Source of the DNA: Chitinophagales bacterium
Lineage (GTDB): Bacteria > Bacteroidota > Bacteroidia > Chitinophagales > JADIYW01
Assembly: GCA_023957215.1 (NCBI GenBank)
Contig: JAMLHH010000014.1
Location: 17,989-81,988, forward strand
Length of the DNA: 64,000 bases
Direction: 5' to 3'
In this document: positions 39,934 to 49,345 of the stretch, one piece after another
How the letters are laid out: every line of letters starts with the position of its first letter
How positions within the stretch are numbered: the stretch's first letter is position 1
The notes under the pieces: model-generated
The model's input: the letters and a program-made list of their open reading frames with translations, nothing else
Database searches by the model: none
Told to the model about the DNA's origin: nothing
Position numbers and translations under genes: made by a program

Positions 39934-39959
39934 AATGGTGAGGGGATTTAATAAATTTG
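39929..39959 (+). promoter_or_regulatory. Promoter of giant gene 2 (-33 TTTG, -7 TAAATTTG)
   Basis: TTTG (39929-39932), 19 bases, then TAAATTTG (39952-39959). The predicted start of transcription near 39966 lies downstream of the ATG at 39935 and upstream of the ATG at 39998, which decides the translation start in favour of 39998. Confidence 0.55.
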
Positions 39960-39997
39960 AAAAAATATTCCATTTTTTACTCCTAAAAATATTTGTT

Positions 39998-42900
39998 ATG
40001 AGAACGAAAAAATACTTCCTCAATCTATTCTTCATATTACTTTTTTGCATGGGAAAGAATATGGTTTTTGCACAAACAAATCTTTATGTAGATGCGAGTG
40101 TAAGTATAAGCGGGAATGGTAGCTCTTGGACGACTGCCTATAAAACTTTAAAAGAAGCTATAAACGTTGCTAATACTACCTATGGGGGAGTTACTATTTC
40201 CGTAGCCAAAGGTACTTATTATCCAACTGGTCAACAAAGTGGAACAGATAGAGATGCTACCTTTTTAGTAACCAAGGAGGACATAAAAATATTGGGTGGT
40301 TTCGCTTCAGGAGGTGGATATAGAGATATGAAGAATAATCCAACAATTTTAAGTGGAGATATTGGAGTTTCGGGTCTCAGAACCGACAATAGTTATCATA
40401 TTATGACGATTGCCAAATATGGGGGCATGGAAGAAGGGATCATAGTGGATGGTTTTATCTTTCAGGATGGGCAGGCTAATGGAAGTGGGACATTAACTAT
40501 GAATGGGGAAGCTATTGGAAGGAACAGAGCCGGAGCCCTAGCAATTTGGACTTCTTTTGGAAGTTCAGGCTATAATGTTTCCATTAGGAACTGCATTTTT
40601 CGTGCAAATGTAGCATCCGATGCAGGTGGAGCCGTATTTACCCAAAACAGTACCACTTCTTTTTTTAACTGCCTGTTTAGTGGAAATTTGGCTAATTATG
40701 GTGGAGGAGCTTTAATTTATTTTACGAATAATATAACACCACCAGTTGTTTTTAATTTTTGCACCTTTAGTGGGAATAATGCTACTAATACAGGTGGAGC
40801 CATTCGTTTTTCCGGAGCTAATATGCCTATAGTGAAAAACTCTATCATTTATGGTAATAGCAATGGCATATCAAACAACAACGCACTGAATCCTATGTAT
40901 TCCAATTCAATGATTCAAGGTTTGACCTCCACCAATAATGGAAATCTGAATGGAAATTTACCAGCCAATAATCCTAATTTTATCAACCCCATTTCTCATA
41001 CGCAGGCACCTGCCAAGGGTGGTGATTATCATATACCACCGGTTTTTAGCCCTGTTTTAAATATTGCCAACGTAAATGATATTCCTACAAATGTAAGTAC
41101 AGATTTGGATGGGAATGCACGGTATATGGGTTGTGGTCCGGATATGGGTTGCTATGAAGCCAGATTTGAAAGCTATAATATTTATGTGGACAGCACAAAC
41201 GGGAATGATGGCAATACCGGTACCTCATGGGGTAGTGCCTATAAAACCCTGTCAAAAGCATTGAGTACTCCCGCTTCTTACAACTGTAATAATTATGTAT
41301 TTAATATTTATGTAGCAAAAGGGACTTATTATCCTACAGGGCAGCAAAACGGGACAGATAGAGATGCCACATTTTTAATTGACAGAGGAGGAATTAAAAT
41401 TTACGGTGCTTATCCTCCGGGCGGAGGAGTACGCAATTTAAAAACCAATACTACTATCTTAAGTGGTAATATCGGTGCATCAGGTGTTTCAACAGATAAT
41501 AGTAATCATGTGATGGTTATAGCCAATATACTTCCCGCAATGGATAGTATTGTTATAGACGGAGTTAGTATTCAAGAGGGAAATGCTACCGGGCAATCAA
41601 CAGTCAATTATAATGGTTACGCACTTAATCGTAATCAGGGTGCCGGCATTTTTATGGGACAAGTAGGAATTGGCAATCGAATGGTAGTAAGAAACTGTAC
41701 GATATCAGGTAATAAAGCTAATAATAACGGTGGTGGCATGATGATTAAAAATTCAAATCCTGTTTTCGTCAACTGTATCGGAAGTGGCAATTTGAGTATG
41801 ACAAGTGGTGGTTTTGCGGCATTGAATACTGCCAATCCTCAATTTATTCAATGTACGATTTCAGGGAATCGATCCACCAATAATGGTGCTGTTTATAACC
41901 TCAATAATTCAAATCCCGTTACGCTGAATTCCATTATTTGGAATAATTCAACACTTTTTGAAAATACCAACTCCTCCAATACCATCCGATATTCTTTGGT
42001 TACAGGAATAGATACGTTCGATGGGAATCATAATATGAATACCAATCCCTTTTTTTATAATGCTATCCCTTTTTCATCTGCACCAATAATTGGCGGTAAT
42101 TTTCGGCTACAGCCTTGTAGCCAGGCATTAGATGCCGGTAGTAATGCCAATTTACCAATGAATATTAATCAGGACATCTTAGGAAATCAAAGAATTGTCA
42201 ACAGCACTGTTGATATGGGAGCAGTAGAGCGTAATGGGAATTACGGTATTACAAGATATTATGTAAAACAAAGTGCTACCGGTTTTGGATCTTCATGGGC
42301 AGATGCTACCGGTGACTTACAAGATGCGATAAATCAGGCTTGCGAAGGAGCTGAAATATGGGTGGCATCAGGCACGTATAAACCAAATCGTCCTGCTAAT
42401 GATTTAAACACAATTGACCCCAATAACCATTACAACTCCTTTGTACTCAAATCAGGCGTTAAGATTTATGGTGGATTTCCTGCGACCGGCAATCCCACAA
42501 TGAATAATCGAAACTGGAAAAATAATGTAAGCATATTATCCGGTGATTTGGGTGCAGTCGGCGTTGATTCTGATAACGCATTTCATGTGGTCATTTCAGC
42601 CGGTTATGCAGGCAATCCTGAACTTGACGGTTTTACGATTACAAATGGAAACGTAAATTCCAATACTACTTATGGCGTAGTTGGCATGACGGTCAATGGT
42701 GGAAATGTAGATAATTTTAGCGGTGGCGGAATTTTCATTGTTAATTCATCTCCAATAATAAGCAATTGCAAAATCATTAATAATAAGGCAGAAAATTATG
42801 GAGGAGGTGTTTTTACCGACAATGGAAACCCTATCTTTCAAAATTGCCAAATACTTTCAAATATTTGTACGGATGCTTATGGTGGTGGAATGTATTTTTC

Positions 42901-45900
42901 TAGTGCCACTCCTACTATTGATAATTGCTTAATTAAAAATAACCAAGCACAATTAAATGGAGGTGGCATTTATAATTTCACTTCAATATGTAAAGTTAAT
43001 AACTCTATAATTTCATCTAATAAGACTTTATTTGCCTCCGGAGGTGGTATTTCTTCCCATTATAATTCTGAACTCAGAATGATAAATTGTTTAATAAACA
43101 ATAATAGCTCTCCTAATTTTGCAGGCGGTATATATGGTATTGATGCAAACATTAATCTTATTAATGTGACAGTTGCCAATAATATGGCTGGTCAATACGG
43201 CGAATTTTACAATTATTACCCTACTAGTACCATCAAAAATTCAATTATTTGGGGGAATGGTGTCAACACGTCAGGAATAACAGCCAATAACAGTTTAATT
43301 CAGGATTTCAATGATAATAATAATGGAAATTTACCTGGCAACACTGATCCCTTATTTTCAAATGCGACAAATCAGGATTATAGTTTAACGGCATGTTCCC
43401 CTGCCGTAAACGCTGGTAGCGATGACACCACCGGATTTAATCTTCCACTTACAGATTTAAGCGGTCTTCCTAGAATCAGTGGCGGAAGAATAGATTTAGG
43501 AGCTTATGAATTTCAAAACTACTATTCACCCAATGCCAGTGGTATTTTATTTGTGGATGGAACTAATATTTGTGCACATGGAGACGGTTCAAGTTGGTCA
43601 TCTGCACTAAAGAAATTTGATTTTGCCATATCTATTGCAGACAGTATCAACTCCCATACATCCAATCCTTCCGATTCCGTCAAACAAATCTGGGTCGCCA
43701 AAGGTACTTACCAACCGTCTGCCGGCTCTTATTTCGTTATGATAAAAAATGTAAAGATTTACGGCGGTTTTGCAGGTAACGAATCTGATTTAAGCCAAAG
43801 AAATTTGAATGCAGGGAATATTTCGATTTTAAAAGGGAACGGAAACAGTGTCATTAAAAATGACAATAACGGTCTGAGTTCTACTGCTCTCTTGGATGGA
43901 TTTACCATTCAGGATGGAAATAGCTCCAAAGGCGGAGGAGTCTATAATAACAACAGCTCGCCTTCCTTTGCAAATTGTATTTTTAAAAACAATCAGGCTA
44001 CCGTTCAAGGCGGTGGTATGCACAATGAATTTAATGCCTCACCCATCATTACCAACTGTACGTTCCAAAACAACTCTGCCGGTACGGGAGGTGGTGGTGT
44101 ATTTAATTATTACAATGCTTCACCAAAAATTTCACAATCCAAATTTATTAGTAATACCTCCACCAATGGCGGAGGTTTGGCTACCAATACCAATGCCAAT
44201 CCTGTGATAACCAATTGTGAATTCAAATGGAATGTGGCCACCGGAACAGGCGGAGCCATCAACAACAATTCTTCTAATGGTGTCAAAATCATCAATTGCC
44301 TAATCATCAGAAATAAGGCAATCGGTAATGGAGGTGGTGTTAACAACGCTTCTTCATCTTCATTCATTGCAAACTGTACCTTTTCTTTAGACAGTGCTGC
44401 TAATGGAGGAGCAATTTATAACAACAATAGCAATCCGAATATTAAAAACTGTATTATCTCGGGAAATACAAGCGGCATGACCAATACAAATAATTCAAGC
44501 CCTGTTATCACTTACAGCTTGGTTCAGGGTATCAATGGAGATATGAATAATCACATTTTAGATGGAAGTATTGACCCCGGTTTTGTCAATATAAGCAACG
44601 ATGATTATACCTTATTCGCTTGTTCACCACTTATCAATCAAGGTACTATTGATACTTCGGGATTAAATTTACCTGCAACCGATTTGAATCAACAACCCAG
44701 AATTTTTGAAAACAGGATTGATATGGGTGCTTATGAAACACAGTCTCCCCATCAATTAGTTTCGGAAGTCACTTCACAACCCATTCAGACGGATAATTGC
44801 CAAAATACAAATTTATCCATTACCGCCAATAATGCGACTGCTTTTCAGTGGCAAATGAATGTCAATAATATATTTACGAATATTACCGACAATGCATTTT
44901 ATTCAGGAACGACAAGTCCTGTTTTGAGTATTAAGGATACAACTCTTGCAGAAAATACTTATCGCTGTATCGTTATAGGTGATTGTCAAAATGATACTTC
45001 CTCAACTATTACTTATCATCACTACCCAAAAATATACTTTGTAAAACCAAATGGCAGTGGTAATCAAAGTGGCAGTAGCTGGGAAAATGCAAGTAATGAT
45101 TTACAATCCGTCATCAATAGTGCATGCCCGAATTCTCAGATTTGGGTTGCAGAAGGGGTCTATTATCCAACCCATCCTGCCGACAATCTTAATGTCGTTG
45201 ATATTAACAATCGAAATAATTCTTTCATTTTAAAATCTGATGTAAAAATTTTCGGAGGTTTCCCTCATACCGGAAATCCCGGATTCAACGACAGAGATCA
45301 AAATCTTCATCCGAGCATTTTATCGGGGGATATAGGTACTTTGAATAACCAAAGTGATAATGTATATCATGTCTTAATTTCAGCCGGAGATGTAGGAACA
45401 GCCGAGTTAAACGGTTTTACAGTTACACAAAGCAATGCTGACGGGAATGCTTCTATAGTCATTAACAACCTAAGCATTGACCGTGGCAGTGGCGCCGGAA
45501 TACACTTAGTCAACTCTTCTCCTATCATAGCTAATTGCAGATTTATTCAAAATCAAGGAAAGTTCGGATCAGGTATTTTTATCAGTAATAGTCAACCCAA
45601 TATTCAAAATTGTTTCTTTTACGGAAATCATGCTTCAGTACATGGTGCAGGGATTTTTAGTTTTCTATCCTCCAATCCATCTATCAGCAACTGTGTATTC
45701 TTTGGAAATAGAGCAGATGATAAAGGAGCCGGTATGCTCAGCGATAACTCTACGGCAACTATCATAAATTGTACTTTTTCAGGCAATCAATCCATACAGG
45801 GAAATGGAGCAACGATTTATAATGTTGCCTCGCCGACCGTCATCACCAATTGCATTATTTACGGAAATAGTGGTGGAATTTATAATGAAAGCAGCACCTC

Positions 45901-47239
45901 GTCTGTTTCTTATTCTGATATACAGGAAGGTTATGAAGGTGTAGAAAATGTAGATACAGATCCTTCATTTTTAAATGCTCCTGCATATAGCACCGCTCCT
46001 TTTGCAGTGGGAGATTACCGATTACAATCTTGTTCACCACTTATCAATCAAGGAGATAATTCCGCCATACCGCAAGAAACTGTAACAGACATCTCCGGCA
46101 ATCCAAGGATACAAGATGGAAAGGTAGATATCGGAGCTTACGAAAACAAAGGCTACTCTTTACAAACTATTGCAAACACAACACTGACAGCCAATGACAA
46201 TTGTCAAAACGCTGACAATTGGACACACTTTTCAAAAAAAGATGATGAAAATAAAATCTTCATCTCCATCAATACTCTTGGTCAGGATTTAGGTCAAATC
46301 TCCGCTTCTACGACACTGAACGAGAACTACGGAAAATACGCCCAAACAATTTCCATGCCTTACGGTCAAATGAAAAACTTTTATCCTTTGAATAGAAGTT
46401 GGACAATACAGAGTCAAAATACTTTTCTCCATCCCGTTGGTGTTAGATTCTATTTTAACAAAACCGACAGCGCGGATGTAGCCGCTTTAATCCCTATAGA
46501 CAGTATGCAGCAATTTATTGTGTATAAAGTTGCCGGGACGGATGTATGGGATTCTACCGCTCAAAACTATACGGAATATCAATATGGAGCAGTGGCAGAC
46601 TTGACACACTATACCTTCGGTACTTTTCAAGGTCTAAAATATGTCGAGTTTCAAGTCAGTAGCTTCAGCACAGGTACGATGGCAATCAAGATGGATGATG
46701 CAACTCTTCCTTTAGATTTATTAAGTTTTACCGCATCGGTATCTGATGACAAAGTCCTCTTACAATGGCAGACTGTCAATGAAGTCAATGTCTCTCATTT
46801 TGAAATAGAAAGCAGTCCAGATGCTGTCGTATGGAATAAAATAGCTCATCAAAATGCACTCAACGGTATAGACCAAAAATATACAGTATGGGATGAAAAT
46901 CCCCGTCACGGAGTGAATTACTACCGCTTAAAAATGATAGATTTAGACGGTAGTTTTAAATATAGCAAGATAGTATCTGTCAGTCTCAATGCTCAAAGCC
47001 AAATACAATATATCATCTATCCAAATCCCAATAAGGGTCTTTTCTATATTCAGACAATAGGGCTGATTGATGATTATACAAAAGCATTTTTATATGACAG
47101 TCAAGGGAGAATACTTTTTGAAAAGAGGTTGCAAGACAATATCGAGCAACTCAACATCCCGACACTTGTTAGCGGTATTTACTTTTTAAGAATTGAAAAC
47201 AATTCTAATGTTACAGTCAAAAAAATAATCGTGAAATAA
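39998..47239 (+). CDS. Giant beta-helix T9SS-sorted secreted protein 2, 5 modules
   Basis: The product has 2413 residues from MRTKKYFLNLFFILLFCMGK, a good signal peptide with a likely cut after VFAQ. A longer frame starting at 39935 would begin upstream of the predicted -7 box, so it was rejected. Five modules of the same type as in the first giant protein follow. The first three correspond in order to modules 1-3 there but have diverged. Module 4 is a hybrid whose first part is unique and whose remainder is nearly identical to module 7 of gene 1. The Ig-like domain, last module, fibronectin-like part and T9SS type A sorting domain are identical to those of gene 1. The reading frame is intact. 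It is probably exported and attached to the surface by T9SS, and the target bound is unknown. Confidence 0.9.
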   Translation: MRTKKYFLNLFFILLFCMGKNMVFAQTNLYVDASVSISGNGSSWTTAYKTLKEAINVANTTYGGVTISVAKGTYYPTGQQSGTDRDATFLVTKEDIKILGGFASGGGYRDMKNNPTILSGDIGVSGLRTDNSYHIMTIAKYGGMEEGIIVDGFIFQDGQANGSGTLTMNGEAIGRNRAGALAIWTSFGSSGYNVSIRNCIFRANVASDAGGAVFTQNSTTSFFNCLFSGNLANYGGGALIYFTNNITPPVVFNFCTFSGNNATNTGGAIRFSGANMPIVKNSIIYGNSNGISNNNALNPMYSNSMIQGLTSTNNGNLNGNLPANNPNFINPISHTQAPAKGGDYHIPPVFSPVLNIANVNDIPTNVSTDLDGNARYMGCGPDMGCYEARFESYNIYVDSTNGNDGNTGTSWGSAYKTLSKALSTPASYNCNNYVFNIYVAKGTYYPTGQQNGTDRDATFLIDRGGIKIYGAYPPGGGVRNLKTNTTILSGNIGASGVSTDNSNHVMVIANILPAMDSIVIDGVSIQEGNATGQSTVNYNGYALNRNQGAGIFMGQVGIGNRMVVRNCTISGNKANNNGGGMMIKNSNPVFVNCIGSGNLSMTSGGFAALNTANPQFIQCTISGNRSTNNGAVYNLNNSNPVTLNSIIWNNSTLFENTNSSNTIRYSLVTGIDTFDGNHNMNTNPFFYNAIPFSSAPIIGGNFRLQPCSQALDAGSNANLPMNINQDILGNQRIVNSTVDMGAVERNGNYGITRYYVKQSATGFGSSWADATGDLQDAINQACEGAEIWVASGTYKPNRPANDLNTIDPNNHYNSFVLKSGVKIYGGFPATGNPTMNNRNWKNNVSILSGDLGAVGVDSDNAFHVVISAGYAGNPELDGFTITNGNVNSNTTYGVVGMTVNGGNVDNFSGGGIFIVNSSPIISNCKIINNKAENYGGGVFTDNGNPIFQNCQILSNICTDAYGGGMYFSSATPTIDNCLIKNNQAQLNGGGIYNFTSICKVNNSIISSNKTLFASGGGISSHYNSELRMINCLINNNSSPNFAGGIYGIDANINLINVTVANNMAGQYGEFYNYYPTSTIKNSIIWGNGVNTSGITANNSLIQDFNDNNNGNLPGNTDPLFSNATNQDYSLTACSPAVNAGSDDTTGFNLPLTDLSGLPRISGGRIDLGAYEFQNYYSPNASGILFVDGTNICAHGDGSSWSSALKKFDFAISIADSINSHTSNPSDSVKQIWVAKGTYQPSAGSYFVMIKNVKIYGGFAGNESDLSQRNLNAGNISILKGNGNSVIKNDNNGLSSTALLDGFTIQDGNSSKGGGVYNNNSSPSFANCIFKNNQATVQGGGMHNEFNASPIITNCTFQNNSAGTGGGGVFNYYNASPKISQSKFISNTSTNGGGLATNTNANPVITNCEFKWNVATGTGGAINNNSSNGVKIINCLIIRNKAIGNGGGVNNASSSSFIANCTFSLDSAANGGAIYNNNSNPNIKNCIISGNTSGMTNTNNSSPVITYSLVQGINGDMNNHILDGSIDPGFVNISNDDYTLFACSPLINQGTIDTSGLNLPATDLNQQPRIFENRIDMGAYETQSPHQLVSEVTSQPIQTDNCQNTNLSITANNATAFQWQMNVNNIFTNITDNAFYSGTTSPVLSIKDTTLAENTYRCIVIGDCQNDTSSTITYHHYPKIYFVKPNGSGNQSGSSWENASNDLQSVINSACPNSQIWVAEGVYYPTHPADNLNVVDINNRNNSFILKSDVKIFGGFPHTGNPGFNDRDQNLHPSILSGDIGTLNNQSDNVYHVLISAGDVGTAELNGFTVTQSNADGNASIVINNLSIDRGSGAGIHLVNSSPIIANCRFIQNQGKFGSGIFISNSQPNIQNCFFYGNHASVHGAGIFSFLSSNPSISNCVFFGNRADDKGAGMLSDNSTATIINCTFSGNQSIQGNGATIYNVASPTVITNCIIYGNSGGIYNESSTSSVSYSDIQEGYEGVENVDTDPSFLNAPAYSTAPFAVGDYRLQSCSPLINQGDNSAIPQETVTDISGNPRIQDGKVDIGAYENKGYSLQTIANTTLTANDNCQNADNWTHFSKKDDENKIFISINTLGQDLGQISASTTLNENYGKYAQTISMPYGQMKNFYPLNRSWTIQSQNTFLHPVGVRFYFNKTDSADVAALIPIDSMQQFIVYKVAGTDVWDSTAQNYTEYQYGAVADLTHYTFGTFQGLKYVEFQVSSFSTGTMAIKMDDATLPLDLLSFTASVSDDKVLLQWQTVNEVNVSHFEIESSPDAVVWNKIAHQNALNGIDQKYTVWDENPRHGVNYYRLKMIDLDGSFKYSKIVSVSLNAQSQIQYIIYPNPNKGLFYIQTIGLIDDYTKAFLYDSQGRILFEKRLQDNIEQLNIPTLVSGIYFLRIENNSNVTVKKIIVK
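43645..47238 (+). repeat. Long direct repeat, copy 2 (3' end of giant gene 2)
   Basis: Partner of 36223-39816 at offset 7422. It begins inside module 4, in the codons for NSHTSNPSDSVKQIW, and ends at the stop codon. Recombination between the copies would delete 7.4 kb and leave one in-frame chimeric gene. Confidence 0.93.
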
Positions 47240-47278
47240 GGATGAAATACTTATTTATTATCTTCAAGATTTAATTTT

Positions 47279-47962
47279 ATGCAGTTAGATACCAAAATTA
47301 CTTGGAAAGAATTTTTATCGGACTATACCAATAAATTTTACTTTTATACTTCGGTTGTCGTATGTTTTACACTATCTGTATTCACAGCCAAAATCTTAGC
47401 TTTAAACGCTTATCATTCAGGCAGTATAGTTTATGATCCCGTTATGAAGTTTTTATCGCCATCAAGAAACTGGTCTTTGGAAATTTTTGTATTGGAATAT
47501 TCAGCCATTGTCATCATGTTTTTATATGCAGTTAGAAAACCATTGTTGTTTATCAATGGAATCTGGGGTATCACGACTTTGTTTGTAGTAAGAACCATTG
47601 TTGTAAAATTGATACCACTTTCGCCACCATCTGATATTATCTATCTAACCGATCCAATTTTGCAATTCTTCTATGGACCACATATTGAAGTGAAAAATGA
47701 TTTATTTTTTTCAGGTCATACATCTCTATTGCTCTTATTCTTTTTTATCGCTCAAAACAAATACATAAAGTGCTACTTATTACTTTCAGCATTTATCGTG
47801 GCAACTTTATTGGTTTGGCAACATGCGCATTTTATATACGATGTCGCATTTGCAGTAATCCCCTGCTTCTTGATATACAAATGGGTAGTAGTACAACCGC
47901 TAAGCAGAGGAGTACTCAACAGGGTGGATACTTATTTTAAGTCCAAAAAATCACACAGCTAA
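47279..47962 (+). CDS. PAP2-like membrane phosphatase, sphingomyelin-synthase-related
   Basis: The 227-residue protein has about six hydrophobic segments and the residues expected of the PAP2_C group: FFSGHTSLLL (His of the second motif) and WQHAHFIYDV (His and Asp of the third motif, about residue 185). Such enzymes transfer or remove phosphate head groups on lipids in the cytoplasmic membrane. The substrate cannot be named. It starts 40 bases after the second giant gene on the same strand with no visible terminator between them, so some read-through is likely. The next gene is convergent and ends three bases away. Confidence 0.72.
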   Translation: MQLDTKITWKEFLSDYTNKFYFYTSVVVCFTLSVFTAKILALNAYHSGSIVYDPVMKFLSPSRNWSLEIFVLEYSAIVIMFLYAVRKPLLFINGIWGITTLFVVRTIVVKLIPLSPPSDIIYLTDPILQFFYGPHIEVKNDLFFSGHTSLLLLFFFIAQNKYIKCYLLLSAFIVATLLVWQHAHFIYDVAFAVIPCFLIYKWVVVQPLSRGVLNRVDTYFKSKKSHS

Positions 47963-47965
47963 GTT

Positions 47966-48691
47966 CTATTTCAGCTTATCCAACCTTGTAGCCAATTCTT
48001 TAGCAGTATTGGCGTAATAGCTCTCTCTATTTTGGTAGATTGTCTGCAAGAGAAGCCGGGAAGTCTGTATTTCTCCTTTCCTCAAATGTGCTAAAGCAAG
48101 ATACCATTGAATATCTTCATCATATTGCACGCCCTGTGGAGTATAATCGTTAAATAATAAAATAGCATCATCGTACCTTCCCTGATTAAGATAAGATAAT
48201 CCTAAAAACAAGGTGTATTTTGCATTGTTAGGATTTTCTTTAAGCAGTTCAGTATAAAATTCTACAGATTTTTTATAGTCTAATTCATCATAAGCTTCTG
48301 AAGCCTGTTTGGCTTTCAGAGGTATCTGTGAAGATGATTGATCACCTCTAAAAACATCCTCCGGTGCACTAAGTGCTTTATAATACTGATTAAAAAGCTT
48401 CACATTGGGGTCTTCACTCCATAAGAACCGGGTAGATATTCCAAGTAATAATAAAACAACAGCAGCCATACCGACAATCAAAGAGCGTGAAAATCCTCTC
48501 TTTTTCACGACAGAAAGGTTTTGTTCTTTATCGGTTATCTTATCAATTTTTTCATCGAGTGTCTTATGTATGACATCCCATTTTTCAAATCCTATCATAT
48601 CCCATCCTTCTTTTGCTTCGTTATCAAATTCAGATGAAGACCATGAAGAAAGAAGTTCGTTTTTGAGGGTATCCCTATTATCTGTTTTCAT
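47966..48691 (-). CDS. Membrane-anchored TPR protein, probable anti-sigma factor
   Basis: The 241-residue product has a charged cytosolic N-terminal part (about 1-65), one transmembrane helix (SLIVGMAAVVLLLLGISTRF, about 70-90) and periplasmic TPR-like repeats (YKKSVEFYTELLKENPNNAK, then LFLGLSYLNQGRYDDAILLF). It overlaps the ECF sigma gene by 14 bases on the same strand. Membrane protein plus overlapping ECF gene is the usual arrangement of a sigma/anti-sigma pair in Bacteroidota. The sequence has no zinc-binding HXXXCXXC motif, so the anti-sigma role is inferred from context. Confidence 0.68.
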   Translation of the reverse strand: MKTDNRDTLKNELLSSWSSSEFDNEAKEGWDMIGFEKWDVIHKTLDEKIDKITDKEQNLSVVKKRGFSRSLIVGMAAVVLLLLGISTRFLWSEDPNVKLFNQYYKALSAPEDVFRGDQSSSQIPLKAKQASEAYDELDYKKSVEFYTELLKENPNNAKYTLFLGLSYLNQGRYDDAILLFNDYTPQGVQYDEDIQWYLALAHLRKGEIQTSRLLLQTIYQNRESYYANTAKELATRLDKLK

Positions 48692-49289
48692 TTCTATATC
48701 CTTTTTCTTCTAAAAAGATTTTCAAATTCCTTTTACCATTCTGTATGTAACTTTTCACTTGTTTGAGGTCAAAATTAGTTACATCGGCGATTTGAACATA
48801 GCTTTTACTCTGGATATAAAACAATTCTAAACATACTTTTTGCGCCTCTTTTAAACTTTCTAAACCTACCCTTACCAAGTCTTCTCCGCTATTAAAATCA
48901 TCCGGTTTTATATTGAGATGAATTTCTTCATCATTTTCCATAAATCCTTCGGTTATTTCTTCATTTATTTCTTTTAATAATATTTGCCTTTTGCGTAAAT
49001 CACTCAATGCGTAGTTTTTACTGATGATATATAGCCACGATTTGAAATAAGTGATTTTGTAGATTTTTAATTTATCCAAGAGTATGAGAAATATTTCAGA
49101 AACAGCATCCTCACTATCGTGGTGGTTGTTAAAATATTTATAGCACAAGCCATAAACCAATCCTACATACCTTTTATATAAAATACCTATTGTATCAGCC
49201 TGAAAATCCTGCTGATAGATATCAATCAACTCTATATCTGATAGCTCCTTTACCTCATTTTGCATCTTGGTCATACAGAAGAATTTCAA
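48678..49289 (-). CDS. ECF-type RNA polymerase sigma factor
   Basis: The 203-residue product has sigma region 2 (YVGLVYGLCYKYFNNHHDSEDAVSE, with FKSWLYIISKNYALSDLRKR as the -10 recognition and melting part) and region 4 (LKEAQKVCLELFYIQSKSYV, then FDLKQVKSYIQNGKRNLKIF with the helix-turn-helix). It has the size of ECF factors and no region 3. Alternative Met codons at positions 6 and 9 make the exact start uncertain. It overlaps the membrane TPR gene, its likely regulator. Confidence 0.88.
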   Translation of the reverse strand: MKFFCMTKMQNEVKELSDIELIDIYQQDFQADTIGILYKRYVGLVYGLCYKYFNNHHDSEDAVSEIFLILLDKLKIYKITYFKSWLYIISKNYALSDLRKRQILLKEINEEITEGFMENDEEIHLNIKPDDFNSGEDLVRVGLESLKEAQKVCLELFYIQSKSYVQIADVTNFDLKQVKSYIQNGKRNLKIFLEEKGYRNENR

Positions 49290-49345
49290 TCACTCTTCTA
49301 AATATATCAATAGGTTTTTTATTTTAAAAGTTTTTTTATATATAT

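Noticed and set aside
39935..39997. Longer start for giant gene 2 at 39935
   Set aside because: It precedes the predicted -7 box and lacks a signal peptide at its very start; the ATG at 39998 gives a proper signal peptide.
29090..47239. Repetitive region considered as CRISPR or satellite DNA
   Set aside because: The repeats are long, in frame and code for beta-helix modules; there are no short identical repeats with unique spacers of constant size.
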